A stretch of 64,000 nucleotides of DNA, from the NCBI GenBank assembly GCA_032595675.1, contig JAVQMD010000001.1:1272640-1336639 (forward strand), given 5' to 3'. The stretch comes from Candidatus Electrothrix rattekaaiensis. GTDB taxonomy: Bacteria; Desulfobacterota; Desulfobulbia; Desulfobulbales; Desulfobulbaceae. The notes beneath the pieces were generated by a model. That model worked only from the letters and a program-made list of their open reading frames with translations. It had not been told where the DNA came from and searched no databases. Position 1 is the first letter of the stretch, and every line of letters starts with the position of its first letter. Shown piece by piece: positions 6,859 through 16,105 of this stretch. The translations under genes and the position numbers were made by a program.

Positions 6859-8697
6859 ATGCAACAGCAGCACAGGACAGGACAGACCTTTCTCCCGACC
6901 ACACGAAATGAGATGCACCAACTCGGCTGGGACCGCCCGGACATCATCCTGGTCAGCGGCGACGCCTATATCGACTCTCCTTTTATCGGCACCGCCGTGA
7001 TCGGTCGGGTGCTGGCCGATGCCGGATTCCGGGTCGGGATCATTGCCCAGCCCGACGTGCAGGGTAATGACATCAGCCGCCTCGGTGAACCCCGGCTCTT
7101 CTGGGGCGTGAGCGGCGGCTGTGTGGACTCAATGGTGGCCAACCGCACGGCATCCGGGCGCAGGCGCAAAAAGGACGACTACACCCCTGGCGGGGAAAAT
7201 ACCCGCAGACCGGATCGGGCCGTGTTGATCTACGCCAACCTGATCCGCAGCAAATTCAAAAACACCTGCCCCCTTGTCCTGGGCGGCATTGAGGCCAGTC
7301 TCCGCCGCATTGCCCATTATGATTACTGGTCCAACAGCGTGCGCCGCTCCATCCTCCTGGATGCCAAGGCGGATTTTCTCCTGTACGGTATGGCCGAGCG
7401 GGCCGTGGTTGAGCTGGCTATTGCCCTCAGAGACGGCACTGACCCGCGTACCATTCGCGGCCTCTGTTATCCTGCCTCGGAGCAACCAACAGAATACCTG
7501 AAACTGCCCGCCTTTGAAGAGGTCTCCGGCACCGGTATCCAGGCCAAGAAGGCCTTCACCCGGATGTTCCGCCGCTTTTACGAGAATAACGACCCCCTCA
7601 CCGCTGAGGGCTTGGCCCAGCTCCACGGCACCCGCTGGCTGATCCAGAATCCGCCCCAGCCCCATCTCTCCCCGGCAGAACTGGATCATATCCACAGCCT
7701 GGAGTACCAGCTGGATCTCCACCCTTTTCATCAAGAGCAGGGGGATGTGCGGGCCTTGGAGACCATCCGTTTCTCCCTGGCCACCCATCGCGGCTGCTAC
7801 GGCGAATGTAATTTCTGTGCCATTGCTGTCCACCAGGGGCGCACCCTTGTTCAGCGGAGCAGGAAATCCATTATCAGCGAGGCCAAACGCCTGCTTACCC
7901 ATCCGTCCTTTAAGGGCAGGATTCACGACGTGGGCGGCCCCACCGCCAATATGTACGGGGTGGAATGCCGCAAGAAGCTCAATAAGGGCTGCTGCCCGGA
8001 CAAACGCTGTCTTTTCCCGCAGAAGTGTAAGGCCCTGCAAGTAGATCACGGCCAACAACTCGGCCTGCTGGAGGAGTTGCGCCAACTCAAGGGGGTGAAG
8101 CAGGTGGTGGTGTCCTCCGGCATCCGCTACGACCTGATCCTGGCCGATAAAAAGAACGGGCTGACCTACCTGCGCCAGGTGGTGCGCCATCATGTTTCCG
8201 GCCAGATGAAGGTCGCGCCGGAGCATTGTCAGGATAATGTGCTGGCCTGTATGGGCAAGCCGGGCCGGGAAAGCCTGCTTCGCTTTCGCGATCTTTTTAA
8301 TAAAATGAGTGCGCAGGAAGGACTCAAGCAGTTCCTGACCTATTACATCATTGCGGCTCATCCCGGCTGCCGTCAGCAGGATATGCAGGCCCTGAAGCAT
8401 TTCGCCCAAAGGGAGCTGAAGGTTCTGCCCAGGCAGGTGCAGATCTTCACGCCAACCCCCTCAACTTGGTCCACCTTGATGTACTGGACCGGCGAGAATC
8501 CCTTTACCGGCCAGCCTTGTTTTGTGGAAAAAGACAATCAGGCTCGGGAGCAGCAAAAGGCCGTACTGACCGGGCCGGTGTTGGGTAACCGCAAGGGACA
8601 GGGGCAGAATCGTACCTTTGCTCCAAAGAATGGGCAAAAGGCAGGGGCAGTACCAAGAAAAAAGGGTAAGTTCACTCCCCGGAAGCGGAAGGGCTGA
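6859..8697 (+). CDS. ygiQ: YgiQ family radical SAM protein
   Basis: This is a protein of about 612 residues starting at the ATG preceded by GAAGGA; the longer open frame from 6754 runs back into the tandem repeats and is not favoured. The N-terminal half is the YgiQ (UPF0313) domain (PDIILVSGDAYIDSP, GGIEASLRRIAHYDYW). The radical SAM domain carries CYGECNFC (Cx3Cx2C for the 4Fe-4S cluster), followed by RSRKSI and VGGPTANMYG. A C-terminal YgiQ domain ends in a lysine/arginine-rich tail (KKGKFTPRKRKG). Length and order match the family. The biochemical function of YgiQ is not settled. It stands alone, with repeats upstream and proA downstream. Confidence 0.93.
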   Translation: MQQQHRTGQTFLPTTRNEMHQLGWDRPDIILVSGDAYIDSPFIGTAVIGRVLADAGFRVGIIAQPDVQGNDISRLGEPRLFWGVSGGCVDSMVANRTASGRRRKKDDYTPGGENTRRPDRAVLIYANLIRSKFKNTCPLVLGGIEASLRRIAHYDYWSNSVRRSILLDAKADFLLYGMAERAVVELAIALRDGTDPRTIRGLCYPASEQPTEYLKLPAFEEVSGTGIQAKKAFTRMFRRFYENNDPLTAEGLAQLHGTRWLIQNPPQPHLSPAELDHIHSLEYQLDLHPFHQEQGDVRALETIRFSLATHRGCYGECNFCAIAVHQGRTLVQRSRKSIISEAKRLLTHPSFKGRIHDVGGPTANMYGVECRKKLNKGCCPDKRCLFPQKCKALQVDHGQQLGLLEELRQLKGVKQVVVSSGIRYDLILADKKNGLTYLRQVVRHHVSGQMKVAPEHCQDNVLACMGKPGRESLLRFRDLFNKMSAQEGLKQFLTYYIIAAHPGCRQQDMQALKHFAQRELKVLPRQVQIFTPTPSTWSTLMYWTGENPFTGQPCFVEKDNQAREQQKAVLTGPVLGNRKGQGQNRTFAPKNGQKAGAVPRKKGKFTPRKRKG

Positions 8698-8844
8698 GTC
8701 ATGAAAAGAAGGGCTACGCCTTCCTGAGACCCTGCTGTTTTCTTGTCCTGGTCCCCGAAATACGGTACACTGTTGCCTTTACTCCTTGCAGGAGTAATAG
8801 GGAGACGAAAGAGCTTAAAACCACTTCATCACAAAGGGAAGATT

Positions 8845-10110
8845 ATGGATAATAAGGAAATAGATCAACTCGTCACCGGTATGGCGGAAAAAGGACGGGT
8901 AGCAGCCCGCAAGCTGGCAGCCCTGTCCACCTCGGTTAAGAACGATATCCTGCTGGCCACGGCAGAACAGCTCAAGGCTGAGCGGGAGTTCATCCGCACG
9001 GAAAATGAGAAAGACTTGGCTGCCGGGCGAGAGAAAGGACTGTCTCCGGCCATGCTGGATCGCCTGGAACTCAGTGACAAGGTCATTGCCTCCATGATTC
9101 AGGGTCTGGAAGAGATCGCGGCCCTGCCTGATCCGGTGGGTGAGGTGGATGATATGAAGCGTCGCCCCAGCGGAATTACGGTCGGGCGGATGCGGGTGCC
9201 TCTGGGTGTTGTGGGCATGATCTATGAATCCCGGCCCAATGTAACTATTGATGCGGCGGCCCTTTGCCTGAAAGCGGGTAACGGGGTTTTGCTCCGGGGC
9301 GGGTCCGAGGCTATCCATTCCAACCTAGCCCTGGCTGGCTTGCTGCAAAAGGTGCTGGAAGCCCATGCCGTGCCCAAGGAGGCGGTGCAGGTTATCCCGG
9401 TGACGGATCGCTACGGGGTCAATGCCATGCTGGCTCAGGAGGCCTTTGTCGACGTGATCATCCCCAGGGGCGGTGAAGGGCTGATCCGTTTTGTCACGGA
9501 GAACTCCAGCATTCCGGTGCTCAAGCATTATAAGGGGGTCTGTCATCTCTATATTGATGAGAGCGGCGACATTGCTACCGGTGTTCGTATCGCCATGAAC
9601 GGCAAGACCCAACGGCCCGGCGTCTGCAATGCCTTAGAAGGAATGTTGGTGCATAAGGCCATTGCTGATCGCTTCCTGCCAGCAGCGGCCAAGGAGCTGA
9701 TTGCCGCCGGAGTTGAGTTGCTGGGTTGCGAACAGAGCTGCGCTTTAGTGCCTGAGATCAAGCCTGCTGCGGATGCAGATTGGGGCACAGAGTTTCTGGA
9801 CCTGAAAATGGTGGTCAAGGTGGTCGAGGATATGGATGCTGCTATGGCCTATATTGCGCAACACGGTTCCCAGCATACCGAGGTCATTGTGACCGAGTCC
9901 TATGCCAACAGTCAACGCTTTCTCCGGGAGGTAGATGCCTCGGCAGTGATGATCAACGCCTCCACCCGCTTTAACGATGGCGGCCAGTTCGGCCTTGGCG
10001 CGGAGATCGGCATCTCCACCACCAAACTTCATGCCTACGGCCCTATGGGGCTGGAAGAGTTGACCACGAAGAAATTCATAGTCTACGGCCAAGGAGAGGT
10101 TCGGCAATAA
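8845..10110 (+). CDS. proA: Glutamate-5-semialdehyde dehydrogenase (gamma-glutamyl phosphate reductase)
   Basis: This 421-residue enzyme reduces L-glutamyl-5-phosphate to glutamate semialdehyde with NADPH in proline synthesis, in the cytoplasm. The start is the ATG behind AAAGGGA. Family features are clear: IYESRPNVTIDAAALCLKAG, GGSEAIHSN, IPRGGEGLI, the catalytic cysteine in QRPGVCNALEG, and the C-terminal RFNDGGQFGLGAEIGIST. The length is normal. proB is not in the window. nadD follows 11 bp downstream on the same strand, so the two are probably co-transcribed. Confidence 0.97.
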   Translation: MDNKEIDQLVTGMAEKGRVAARKLAALSTSVKNDILLATAEQLKAEREFIRTENEKDLAAGREKGLSPAMLDRLELSDKVIASMIQGLEEIAALPDPVGEVDDMKRRPSGITVGRMRVPLGVVGMIYESRPNVTIDAAALCLKAGNGVLLRGGSEAIHSNLALAGLLQKVLEAHAVPKEAVQVIPVTDRYGVNAMLAQEAFVDVIIPRGGEGLIRFVTENSSIPVLKHYKGVCHLYIDESGDIATGVRIAMNGKTQRPGVCNALEGMLVHKAIADRFLPAAAKELIAAGVELLGCEQSCALVPEIKPAADADWGTEFLDLKMVVKVVEDMDAAMAYIAQHGSQHTEVIVTESYANSQRFLREVDASAVMINASTRFNDGGQFGLGAEIGISTTKLHAYGPMGLEELTTKKFIVYGQGEVRQ

Positions 10111-10121
10111 GAGGTGAGGAG

Positions 10122-10871
10122 GTGGGGCATACGGATACGGACGGCGCAACAAGGAACGCAAGGATCGCAAGGATAGGTCTGTTCGGGGGCACCTTTGATC
10201 CGGTGCATAAGGGGCATCTGGCTATTGCCCGCCAAGCCTCTGAGGAGGCCCGGCTGGATCAGGTGCTCTTTATTCCAGCGGCTGATCCCCCCCATAAAAA
10301 AACACCCGGTGCCTCGTATCGGCATCGGGTAGCCATGCTGGAAACTGCCTTTAACAGAGCGCCTGTTGACAGAGCACTTGTTGACCAAGAACGCTTTGCC
10401 ATCTCTCTGTTGGAAGCAGAACTCCCTTTTCCCTCCTATACCGTTGACACCCTGGTTGAGCTGAAAAAACGACTCCTCTATCCGAGATGTTATTTCATTA
10501 TCGGTGCTGATTCCCTGCTGGATTTGCACCGCTGGTACCAATATCAGAGACTGCTCAGGCTGACCCATTTCATTGTTCTTTCTCGCCCTGGGATTTCGCT
10601 TGCTGCCATGCAGAGTGCTGTCCAACGCCTGCCCGGTTCCTTTCTTCCTGATACGTCATCTGGTCAACAAAAACGCTGGCGCAGCTCTAACGGGGCTGAA
10701 ATCCTTTTGCTGGTCAACCGGCTGAAAAAGGATATTTCCTCCACCATGATTCGGGCGGAGCTGCGGCAGGGCAGGGTGCCTGAAAGTATGGATAGCCTAG
10801 AAAGCCGAGTGCGGGAATATATTGCGCGGGAGGGGCTGTATGAGGCGGAATATGCTACTTTGTCCCGATAG
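10122..10871 (+). CDS. nadD: Nicotinate-nucleotide adenylyltransferase
   Basis: This 249-residue enzyme converts nicotinate mononucleotide plus ATP to deamido-NAD. The GTG start is taken because GAGGTGAGGAG lies immediately upstream and the conserved GLFGGTFDPVHKGH (nucleotidyltransferase HxGH) begins about 20 residues in. Other signatures are PAADPPHKK, FIIGADSL and the C-terminal SSTMIRAELRQG (ISTxxIR-type). The N-terminal extension is short and may be partly untranslated. It follows proA by 11 bp. The 3' end overlaps the convergent glycosyltransferase gene by 17 bp. Confidence 0.95.
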   Translation: MGHTDTDGATRNARIARIGLFGGTFDPVHKGHLAIARQASEEARLDQVLFIPAADPPHKKTPGASYRHRVAMLETAFNRAPVDRALVDQERFAISLLEAELPFPSYTVDTLVELKKRLLYPRCYFIIGADSLLDLHRWYQYQRLLRLTHFIVLSRPGISLAAMQSAVQRLPGSFLPDTSSGQQKRWRSSNGAEILLLVNRLKKDISSTMIRAELRQGRVPESMDSLESRVREYIAREGLYEAEYATLSR

Positions 10872-11982
10872 ATGGGGATCTCCAGGTGTACACGGCTGTG
10901 ACCGCATAATTCCAGACCGAACTGACGCCTATCCCTGCTAAAGCGGAGAGCATCCAGTTGGTCTGTTGTTGAAAGAGCAATGAGGCAATGCCGACATTTG
11001 CTCCCGCCCCAATCCCGCAAACGAGGATGAAAGAAAACCAGCCAGTGAGCAGCTTCCAGCCCTTGAGCTGGACATCGTTATAGGTAAAAAAATTATTCAG
11101 GAGATAATTGGTGGTCATGGCCACTAAGGTGGCTACGGTCTGTCCAAGCATAAAGGAGGAGCCAGTTATGCGGAACACCAGCAGAAGCACCAAGAAATGA
11201 ACCAATAGGCCAATTCCTCCTACGAGAGTAAAGGCGACAAAACGAACCGGAACCAGATGGCCTATCCATTTGTCGAGCAGCAACATCCCGAACTCAAGCA
11301 GAGCCCGATTGTCTAGCTTACTCTCCCCTGCGTGGCGTTCTTTAAAGGTATAAGGCAGCTCCTGGAAACGCATGGGCGTTGAGGATGAGGCAAAGAGATC
11401 CAGCAGGATTTTAAAACCCACACCGGACAACCTGCGTACCCGTTGCATCAGAGCCTCCCGCCGGATCATGAAAAATCCGCTCATGGGATCGCTCAGCTCT
11501 GTTTGGGTAAAATAACGGCTGATACGGGTAGCAAAACGACTGTAGGCTGCTCTTTTTGCATCCCAGCCACCAATGCCACCACCGTCTGCGTAGCGGCTAC
11601 CCACCACAATGTCAAGCTGCTGACTGCGCAAAGCGGTGAGCATGTCAGGAAGCAAGGTTTCATCATGCTGGAGATCAGCATCCAATACAGCAAGATAGGG
11701 CGCAGAGGAAGAAAGCATTCCTTCTACGCAGGCAGAAGTGAGCCCACGCCGTCCAATGCGGTGAATGAGGCGGACCCTTGGGTCTTGAAAGGCTATATCG
11801 CCGACCTTTTGACTTGTTTTGTCCGGCGAGTCATCATCTACAAAAATGACCTCCCAGCAAATACCCTGAAGCGTCTCGGCAAGGCGGCGGATGAGTTCCT
11901 CCACATTGTCAACTTCATTATAGCAGGGAACCACGACAGAGAGCAACGGAGCAGCGGCGGAAACGGAATCTTTGTTGTTCAT
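10855..11982 (-). CDS. GT2 glycosyltransferase fused to a GtrA-like membrane domain
   Basis: This 375-residue protein begins with a family 2 transferase of the dolichol-phosphate mannosyltransferase type (SVVVPCYNEVDNVEELI, EVIFVDDDSPD, VLDADLQHDE with the DxD-like metal site, MSGFFMIRRE). From about residue 245 a GtrA-like domain with four hydrophobic helices follows (FVAFTLVGGIGLLVHFLVLLLVF, TVATLVAMTTNYLLNNFFTY). Such fusions make polyprenyl-phosphate sugars and help flip them across the inner membrane for surface glycan synthesis. It converges on nadD. A GC-rich palindrome lies just upstream of the start. The exact sugar is not predictable. Confidence 0.9.
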   Translation of the reverse strand: MNNKDSVSAAAPLLSVVVPCYNEVDNVEELIRRLAETLQGICWEVIFVDDDSPDKTSQKVGDIAFQDPRVRLIHRIGRRGLTSACVEGMLSSSAPYLAVLDADLQHDETLLPDMLTALRSQQLDIVVGSRYADGGGIGGWDAKRAAYSRFATRISRYFTQTELSDPMSGFFMIRREALMQRVRRLSGVGFKILLDLFASSSTPMRFQELPYTFKERHAGESKLDNRALLEFGMLLLDKWIGHLVPVRFVAFTLVGGIGLLVHFLVLLLVFRITGSSFMLGQTVATLVAMTTNYLLNNFFTYNDVQLKGWKLLTGWFSFILVCGIGAGANVGIASLLFQQQTNWMLSALAGIGVSSVWNYAVTAVYTWRSPSIGTK

Positions 11983-11989
11983 AAACGAT

Positions 11990-12011
11990 CCACCCCCGGA
12001 GGGGGGGGTGG
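11990..12011. repeat. G/C-run palindrome in the gap upstream of the GT2 gene
   Basis: CCACCCCC, a short GGA-type centre and a run of eight G followed by TGG can pair as a very stable hairpin or, on the G-rich strand, stack. It lies between the start of the GT2 gene and the stop of the cysteine-rich gene, both on the minus strand. No T tract follows in the minus direction, so it is not a normal terminator for the upstream gene. Confidence 0.5.
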
Positions 12012-12038
12012 TTTTCTACGACGAAATAAAAAAGTAAG

Positions 12039-12707
12039 TTAGAAGACAGCCTCTTCCCGTGCTTGATTTTTAAACCAAGCATGCCAGCGGGTTTCCATAG
12101 TATCCTTACTTTCCTTGCGGGTTAGGTTACAGCTCCGTGTCGCGCACTGCTTGGGCTTCCTCTCATATCGACAGGCGTTTCCTTGAAAACAGTCTCCTTG
12201 AGAACAGTCTTGCTGCGGGCTGCGAATCTCACCACAGCGATGCATCATACCTTGTGGATAATGAACGCCGCATGTTCTGCACTGCACCATGCCGCAGCGG
12301 TGTTCAGCATCTCGCGGGTTTATCTGGCCACATCTTTTGCATTGTACCTTGTTGCAGTAATGCTCTACACCTTTTGGGTAGCGGGAACCACAGACTTTGC
12401 ACTGAATCGTGGTGATCTGCTCTGTTTTTTTGGTACATGTTATCTCGCACTGGTAATTCTTCTGATGCACTACTTTTTTGTCACATCTTGGTTTGTACCT
12501 GCAAGACGTATTATATTTGTCGCATTTGTTGCATTTGCCGCAGCGAGTAGGGCAAGGTTGGTGATGCTGGCTGCACTGTGGCTTTTGGCATTGGGAACAG
12601 GTGCTGTGGCGAAGTGGGGGCTTTTTTTCGTAACAGTCATAAGAAAAAGCCGTGCCTGCTGTTAATAAAATTGAGACAAAAAAACTTACCGCAAAAAAAG
12701 ATTTCAT
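12039..12707 (-). CDS. Cysteine-rich secreted protein of unknown family
   Basis: This is a 222-residue protein with a clear signal peptide (MKSFFAVSFFVSILLTAGTAFS) and 26 cysteines in the mature part. A strong ribosome site (GGGAGGAAG) precedes the ATG. Three consecutive repeats at about residues 94-155 follow the pattern QC(K/R)xCGxxxPxxxxHxC, a CxxC...HxC metal-binding or knuckle-like unit. The N-terminal third has further CxxC pairs (CGKCNKC, CSQCQK), and the C-terminus is basic and polar without cysteine. I do not recognise a family. The design fits either a periplasmic or surface metal-binding protein or a disulphide-rich structural protein. It stands alone between the glycosyltransferase and the cyclic-di-GMP protein. 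Confidence 0.75.
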   Translation of the reverse strand: MKSFFAVSFFVSILLTAGTAFSYDCYEKKPPLRHSTCSQCQKPQCSQHHQPCPTRCGKCNKCDKYNTSCRYKPRCDKKVVHQKNYQCEITCTKKTEQITTIQCKVCGSRYPKGVEHYCNKVQCKRCGQINPRDAEHRCGMVQCRTCGVHYPQGMMHRCGEIRSPQQDCSQGDCFQGNACRYERKPKQCATRSCNLTRKESKDTMETRWHAWFKNQAREEAVF

Positions 12708-12799
12708 ACTTCCTCCCGTATTTAAAATGGTTCTTTGAAAGTCTTAGTTATGAGAGATACCCTAATTTTCCTGTGATAACAACAAAAAAAGACAGTGCC

Positions 12800-15232
12800 T
12801 TATGCCTTGATGGAGTAAAATTTGTCAATCATTCGTTTATGATTGAGTGCGACACTGCAATCACGCAGCAGTAATCCGGTCATTTCTTTTTCCGGGATAG
12901 GTGGGCTGAAGAGGAATCCTTGCCCTTCGTGGCATTGATTTTTTTGCAAGAAGAAAAGGTGCTCCTCGGTTTCTATTCCCTCGGCAATAACCCTGAAACG
13001 CAAATTCTGGGCAATGGCGATAATACCCAGCGTGATGGCAGCGTCGGTATTATTGGTGGTCACATTGGTAATAAAAGAACGATCAATTTTAATTTTGTCT
13101 ACCTGGAGATGTTGCAGATAGCTCAGCGATGAATATCCGGTCCCAAAATCATCAATAGCCAGCTTTATCCCTTCTGCACGGAGCTTATTGATCAAATCAA
13201 CCGTGAAATCCATGTTTTCAATAAGCACGCCCTCTGTGAATTCAACCTCCAATGCCTCAGGTGGAAAACCGGTACTTTCTATACAGCTCATGATCTGATA
13301 AAACAGGTCGCGACGACGGAGCAGGCGTCCTGAAATATTCACTGCCATGATGAATTTTCTAAAGCCCATATCCCGCCATTTCTTGCCCTGGAGACAGGCT
13401 TGGCGAACAAGATCAATGCCTAATTTTTCAATAAGCCCAGTGCTCTCGGCAATAGGGATAAAGGCGGCCGGTGATATAAGCCCTTTTACCGGATGAATCC
13501 AGCGGGCCAAGGCCTCCATTCCGCAGATAGAGCCATCAAGTAAATTGATTTGCGGCTGATAAAAGTTGATCAAGGCATCATCTGCCACAGCCTGACGGAG
13601 ATCATTTTCTAAGTAGAGGCTCTGCGCAGCCTGTATTTTCATGCCGCTGTTCCAGGAACAGATTTTGTTGCCGCCCTCACTTTTGGCGGCTTCCATGGCT
13701 GTGTCTGCGTTACGCAGTACATCCAGCGGAGTCTCTCCGTCGTCTGGGAACATACTGAAGCCGATACTTGGTCTGATCAGAATGGCCCGGGATTCATTGT
13801 TGACCGGAGTTCGAAACCGCTGCATGATTTTTTGAGCAAGTTGCTCCGCATTTTTTTTATCCGAAGGGGGGGGCAGAATAATGGCAAATTCGTCACCGCT
13901 GAGCCGGGCCACCATATCTGCACCCACCTCCTGACCACATTGCTGGAGAATGGTTGAAACACTGCACAGTATTTTATCACCAAAACCAGGACCGAATATC
14001 TGATTAATGCGTTTGAAATGATCCAGATCAACGTAGAGTAGGCTTATCTTGCTCTCATCCTCCTCTGCTGCGTGTATTGAATCCTCCAGATATTGCTGAA
14101 AGGAAGGCCTGTCCACAAGCCCGGTTAATGCATCATAAGTGCGTTCTGCTGACAGGTGATTGCCGGGATTGTTTTGGGTACCCCATTTGAGAGGAGAGGC
14201 AGGAGTCAGGGATTCTTCCAGATGCAAGAGGCAGATAAAACCTTTTTCTTGCCCCTCCTCTTGCCCATCTGAATATTTAAAGGAAATAATGGATGGTTTT
14301 TGCTCTGATTGTTCCGGGCCTGCTTCGCCCTGCCAGTGCCCCTGCCGAATGGCATCCTTGAGCAAGGCTCTGCCTTCCCATTTTTCCTGATGTACAGATT
14401 GCTTCATAGCCTCTTTCAGCGTGCAATCGCAATCTGTGAGGCGGACAACCTGATCAATCCGCTTGGACTGGATAGCCTTTAAGCTGTAGCCGGTTCGCTT
14501 GAGAAAGACAGGATTGGCATAAACAATGCGCTGCTCCAGATTAATAAAGAGGATGCCGCAATCCTGATTGTCCATGACCTGACGCCGAATAGACAATTCT
14601 TTCTGTAGTCTGAATGAGGTGGTTTTGGCCTGATGGAGTTGGGTCTTATATTCAGCCAATTGCTGACGCAAGATTTCATGATTTTCATCTTGCTCTTTTC
14701 TCGACGTTGCTTCTTCTAATGGATGGGGTATATCTTTATTTTTTTCCTTTGGTTGGTCTTTCTCTGCAGAAGCATTGATCTGTTGTTCATAGGCAATATT
14801 TATGGTCCCCCAGCTCATGAGGTGTTCTTCGCAGTAGATCAACCCGGCATTCTCGGATCCCGGCGACAGAATATCGTTTTCCCCTATGGGGTTCACAATA
14901 ACTGTAAAACTGTCGCTCGCACTTTTTTTTACAGTGATTAGATGGGCGAACTCTTGGAATGGTGCGACCATGAGTTCAGGAGCCTGAATATCGGTGACCT
15001 TGAAAATAAGCTGAAACTGTTGCCCTTCCGTTTTAGCTTCCGGCCCAAGGCGTAATACCTTCGGTTCCCATATAATGCCGGGATTACTGCCAGTGCTTTG
15101 TCGTTCCTGGTCAAGAAAAGGGAACGGACTGTGAAAATGGCAGAATTGACAGGTGAAGCTGTTGTTTTCAATCAGGGAGGGGGTCAGGGTTATACTGTTT
15201 CTCTGACCGCATTCTTCACAAAAGAGAATCAT
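12800..15232 (-). CDS. Zinc-ribbon / PAS / GGDEF / EAL cyclic-di-GMP protein
   Basis: This is an 810-residue soluble signalling protein with no transmembrane helices. The N-terminus is a Cys4 zinc ribbon (C5, C8, C28, C31), then a beta-rich region, a charged coiled coil (about 170-215) and a PAS domain (GILFINLEQRIVYANPVFLKRTGY). The GGDEF domain (about 370-530) has SGDEF in place of GGDEF, and its RxxD inhibitory site reads VGAD. The EAL domain (about 545-790) keeps MEALARW, EFTEGVLI and DDFGTGYSSLSYLQ, so phosphodiesterase activity is likely. With a degenerate GGDEF the protein may act mainly as a phosphodiesterase, though SGDEF cyclases with activity are known. Unusual is the ribbon sensor at the N-terminus. 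Confidence 0.92.
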   Translation of the reverse strand: MILFCEECGQRNSITLTPSLIENNSFTCQFCHFHSPFPFLDQERQSTGSNPGIIWEPKVLRLGPEAKTEGQQFQLIFKVTDIQAPELMVAPFQEFAHLITVKKSASDSFTVIVNPIGENDILSPGSENAGLIYCEEHLMSWGTINIAYEQQINASAEKDQPKEKNKDIPHPLEEATSRKEQDENHEILRQQLAEYKTQLHQAKTTSFRLQKELSIRRQVMDNQDCGILFINLEQRIVYANPVFLKRTGYSLKAIQSKRIDQVVRLTDCDCTLKEAMKQSVHQEKWEGRALLKDAIRQGHWQGEAGPEQSEQKPSIISFKYSDGQEEGQEKGFICLLHLEESLTPASPLKWGTQNNPGNHLSAERTYDALTGLVDRPSFQQYLEDSIHAAEEDESKISLLYVDLDHFKRINQIFGPGFGDKILCSVSTILQQCGQEVGADMVARLSGDEFAIILPPPSDKKNAEQLAQKIMQRFRTPVNNESRAILIRPSIGFSMFPDDGETPLDVLRNADTAMEAAKSEGGNKICSWNSGMKIQAAQSLYLENDLRQAVADDALINFYQPQINLLDGSICGMEALARWIHPVKGLISPAAFIPIAESTGLIEKLGIDLVRQACLQGKKWRDMGFRKFIMAVNISGRLLRRRDLFYQIMSCIESTGFPPEALEVEFTEGVLIENMDFTVDLINKLRAEGIKLAIDDFGTGYSSLSYLQHLQVDKIKIDRSFITNVTTNNTDAAITLGIIAIAQNLRFRVIAEGIETEEHLFFLQKNQCHEGQGFLFSPPIPEKEMTGLLLRDCSVALNHKRMIDKFYSIKA

Positions 15233-15327
15233 GGGGAACGTACATTACTTATTTTTTATGTCAAAAATCTGTTGTGCCATTCTTAATGATGTGGTCAGTT
15301 TTCGAGGGGCAACAGGAGCTGTCAGTG

Positions 15328-15870
15328 TTATGTTGCTTCAACATAACGACTCAAAACGCGGTATAGCATGTCTGGAAGATCGTTTTTATTGCGCGAACTG
15401 CGTTGGATCTGCTTAAGGCATTTTTTCAAGGTTAATTCCTCGTTGAGAAAAATGTGGCGAAGAATCAGGGAGATTAATCGAGTGATAGTCGTCAGGTTGG
15501 ATATACGCGACTGCAATTCGTGGTCGCGATCAAAAGCAGTTGAGGCAAAGACCTCCACAGGATGTCCGTCAACCTCACTGACTGAGAGGTACCATTTATT
15601 CTGATCTCGATCAATGGTTCGATAGCGTTTGCCGTCCAACACGTCTGGAAATTCCAGATCTGTTTCCCTTTTTACGGCGGTTCCGTTACGCTGGTTGGCT
15701 CTTCCGTCTTGGATGTACGGCAAGACTTTATCTATAATAGAAGGGTTTTTTTTTAGCGTTTCCACAAGGGTACAGCAGGAGGAACATGCCTGGAATCCGG
15801 CCTCACGGACTGTTTGTTCTTGGGCCCCACATAACTGACAAAACGGGGACGATATTTTTTCCACATCCAC
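15328..15870 (-). CDS. Stand-alone TSCPD-like domain protein with Cys-rich N-terminus
   Basis: This is a 180-residue protein. The start is a GTG placed behind AAAGGAGACAAT; an overlapping ATG is out of frame. Residues 11-32 hold a CxxC...CxxCC cluster (FCQLCG, ACSSCC), probably a zinc finger. Residues about 78-145 (GKRYRT, WYLSVSEVDGHPVEVFAS, TRLISLILRH) resemble the TSCPD domain found at the C-terminus of adenosylcobalamin-dependent ribonucleotide reductase NrdJ and as orphan proteins. Here there is no reductase fused or adjacent. A role in ribonucleotide reductase control or maturation is a guess; the domain assignment is from sequence pattern only. Confidence 0.6.
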   Translation of the reverse strand: MDVEKISSPFCQLCGAQEQTVREAGFQACSSCCTLVETLKKNPSIIDKVLPYIQDGRANQRNGTAVKRETDLEFPDVLDGKRYRTIDRDQNKWYLSVSEVDGHPVEVFASTAFDRDHELQSRISNLTTITRLISLILRHIFLNEELTLKKCLKQIQRSSRNKNDLPDMLYRVLSRYVEAT

Positions 15871-16105
15871 ATTGTCTCCTTTGAACTGGCTTTGTTAATT
15901 ATACTTTCTTTGTCAGAATACAACGTGTTGACAAAAAGAACAACTGTAGTTCTGCAAAACATTAGGCAATACGGAAAAAGATATACCAGGGAAGCATGAA
16001 GAAAAGGCAACTTGCCCGGATGAGGGAAACGAATTGAAAATTTTGGTGTGGTTATTTTTATGGATTACTCGGTGACTGGAGAAGAAAACCTAAGGAGGAT
16101 GAAAT

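Noticed and set aside
7129-8409. 426-codon minus-strand frame within ygiQ
   Set aside because: Shadow of the high-GC radical SAM gene, whose motifs are fully supported on the plus strand.
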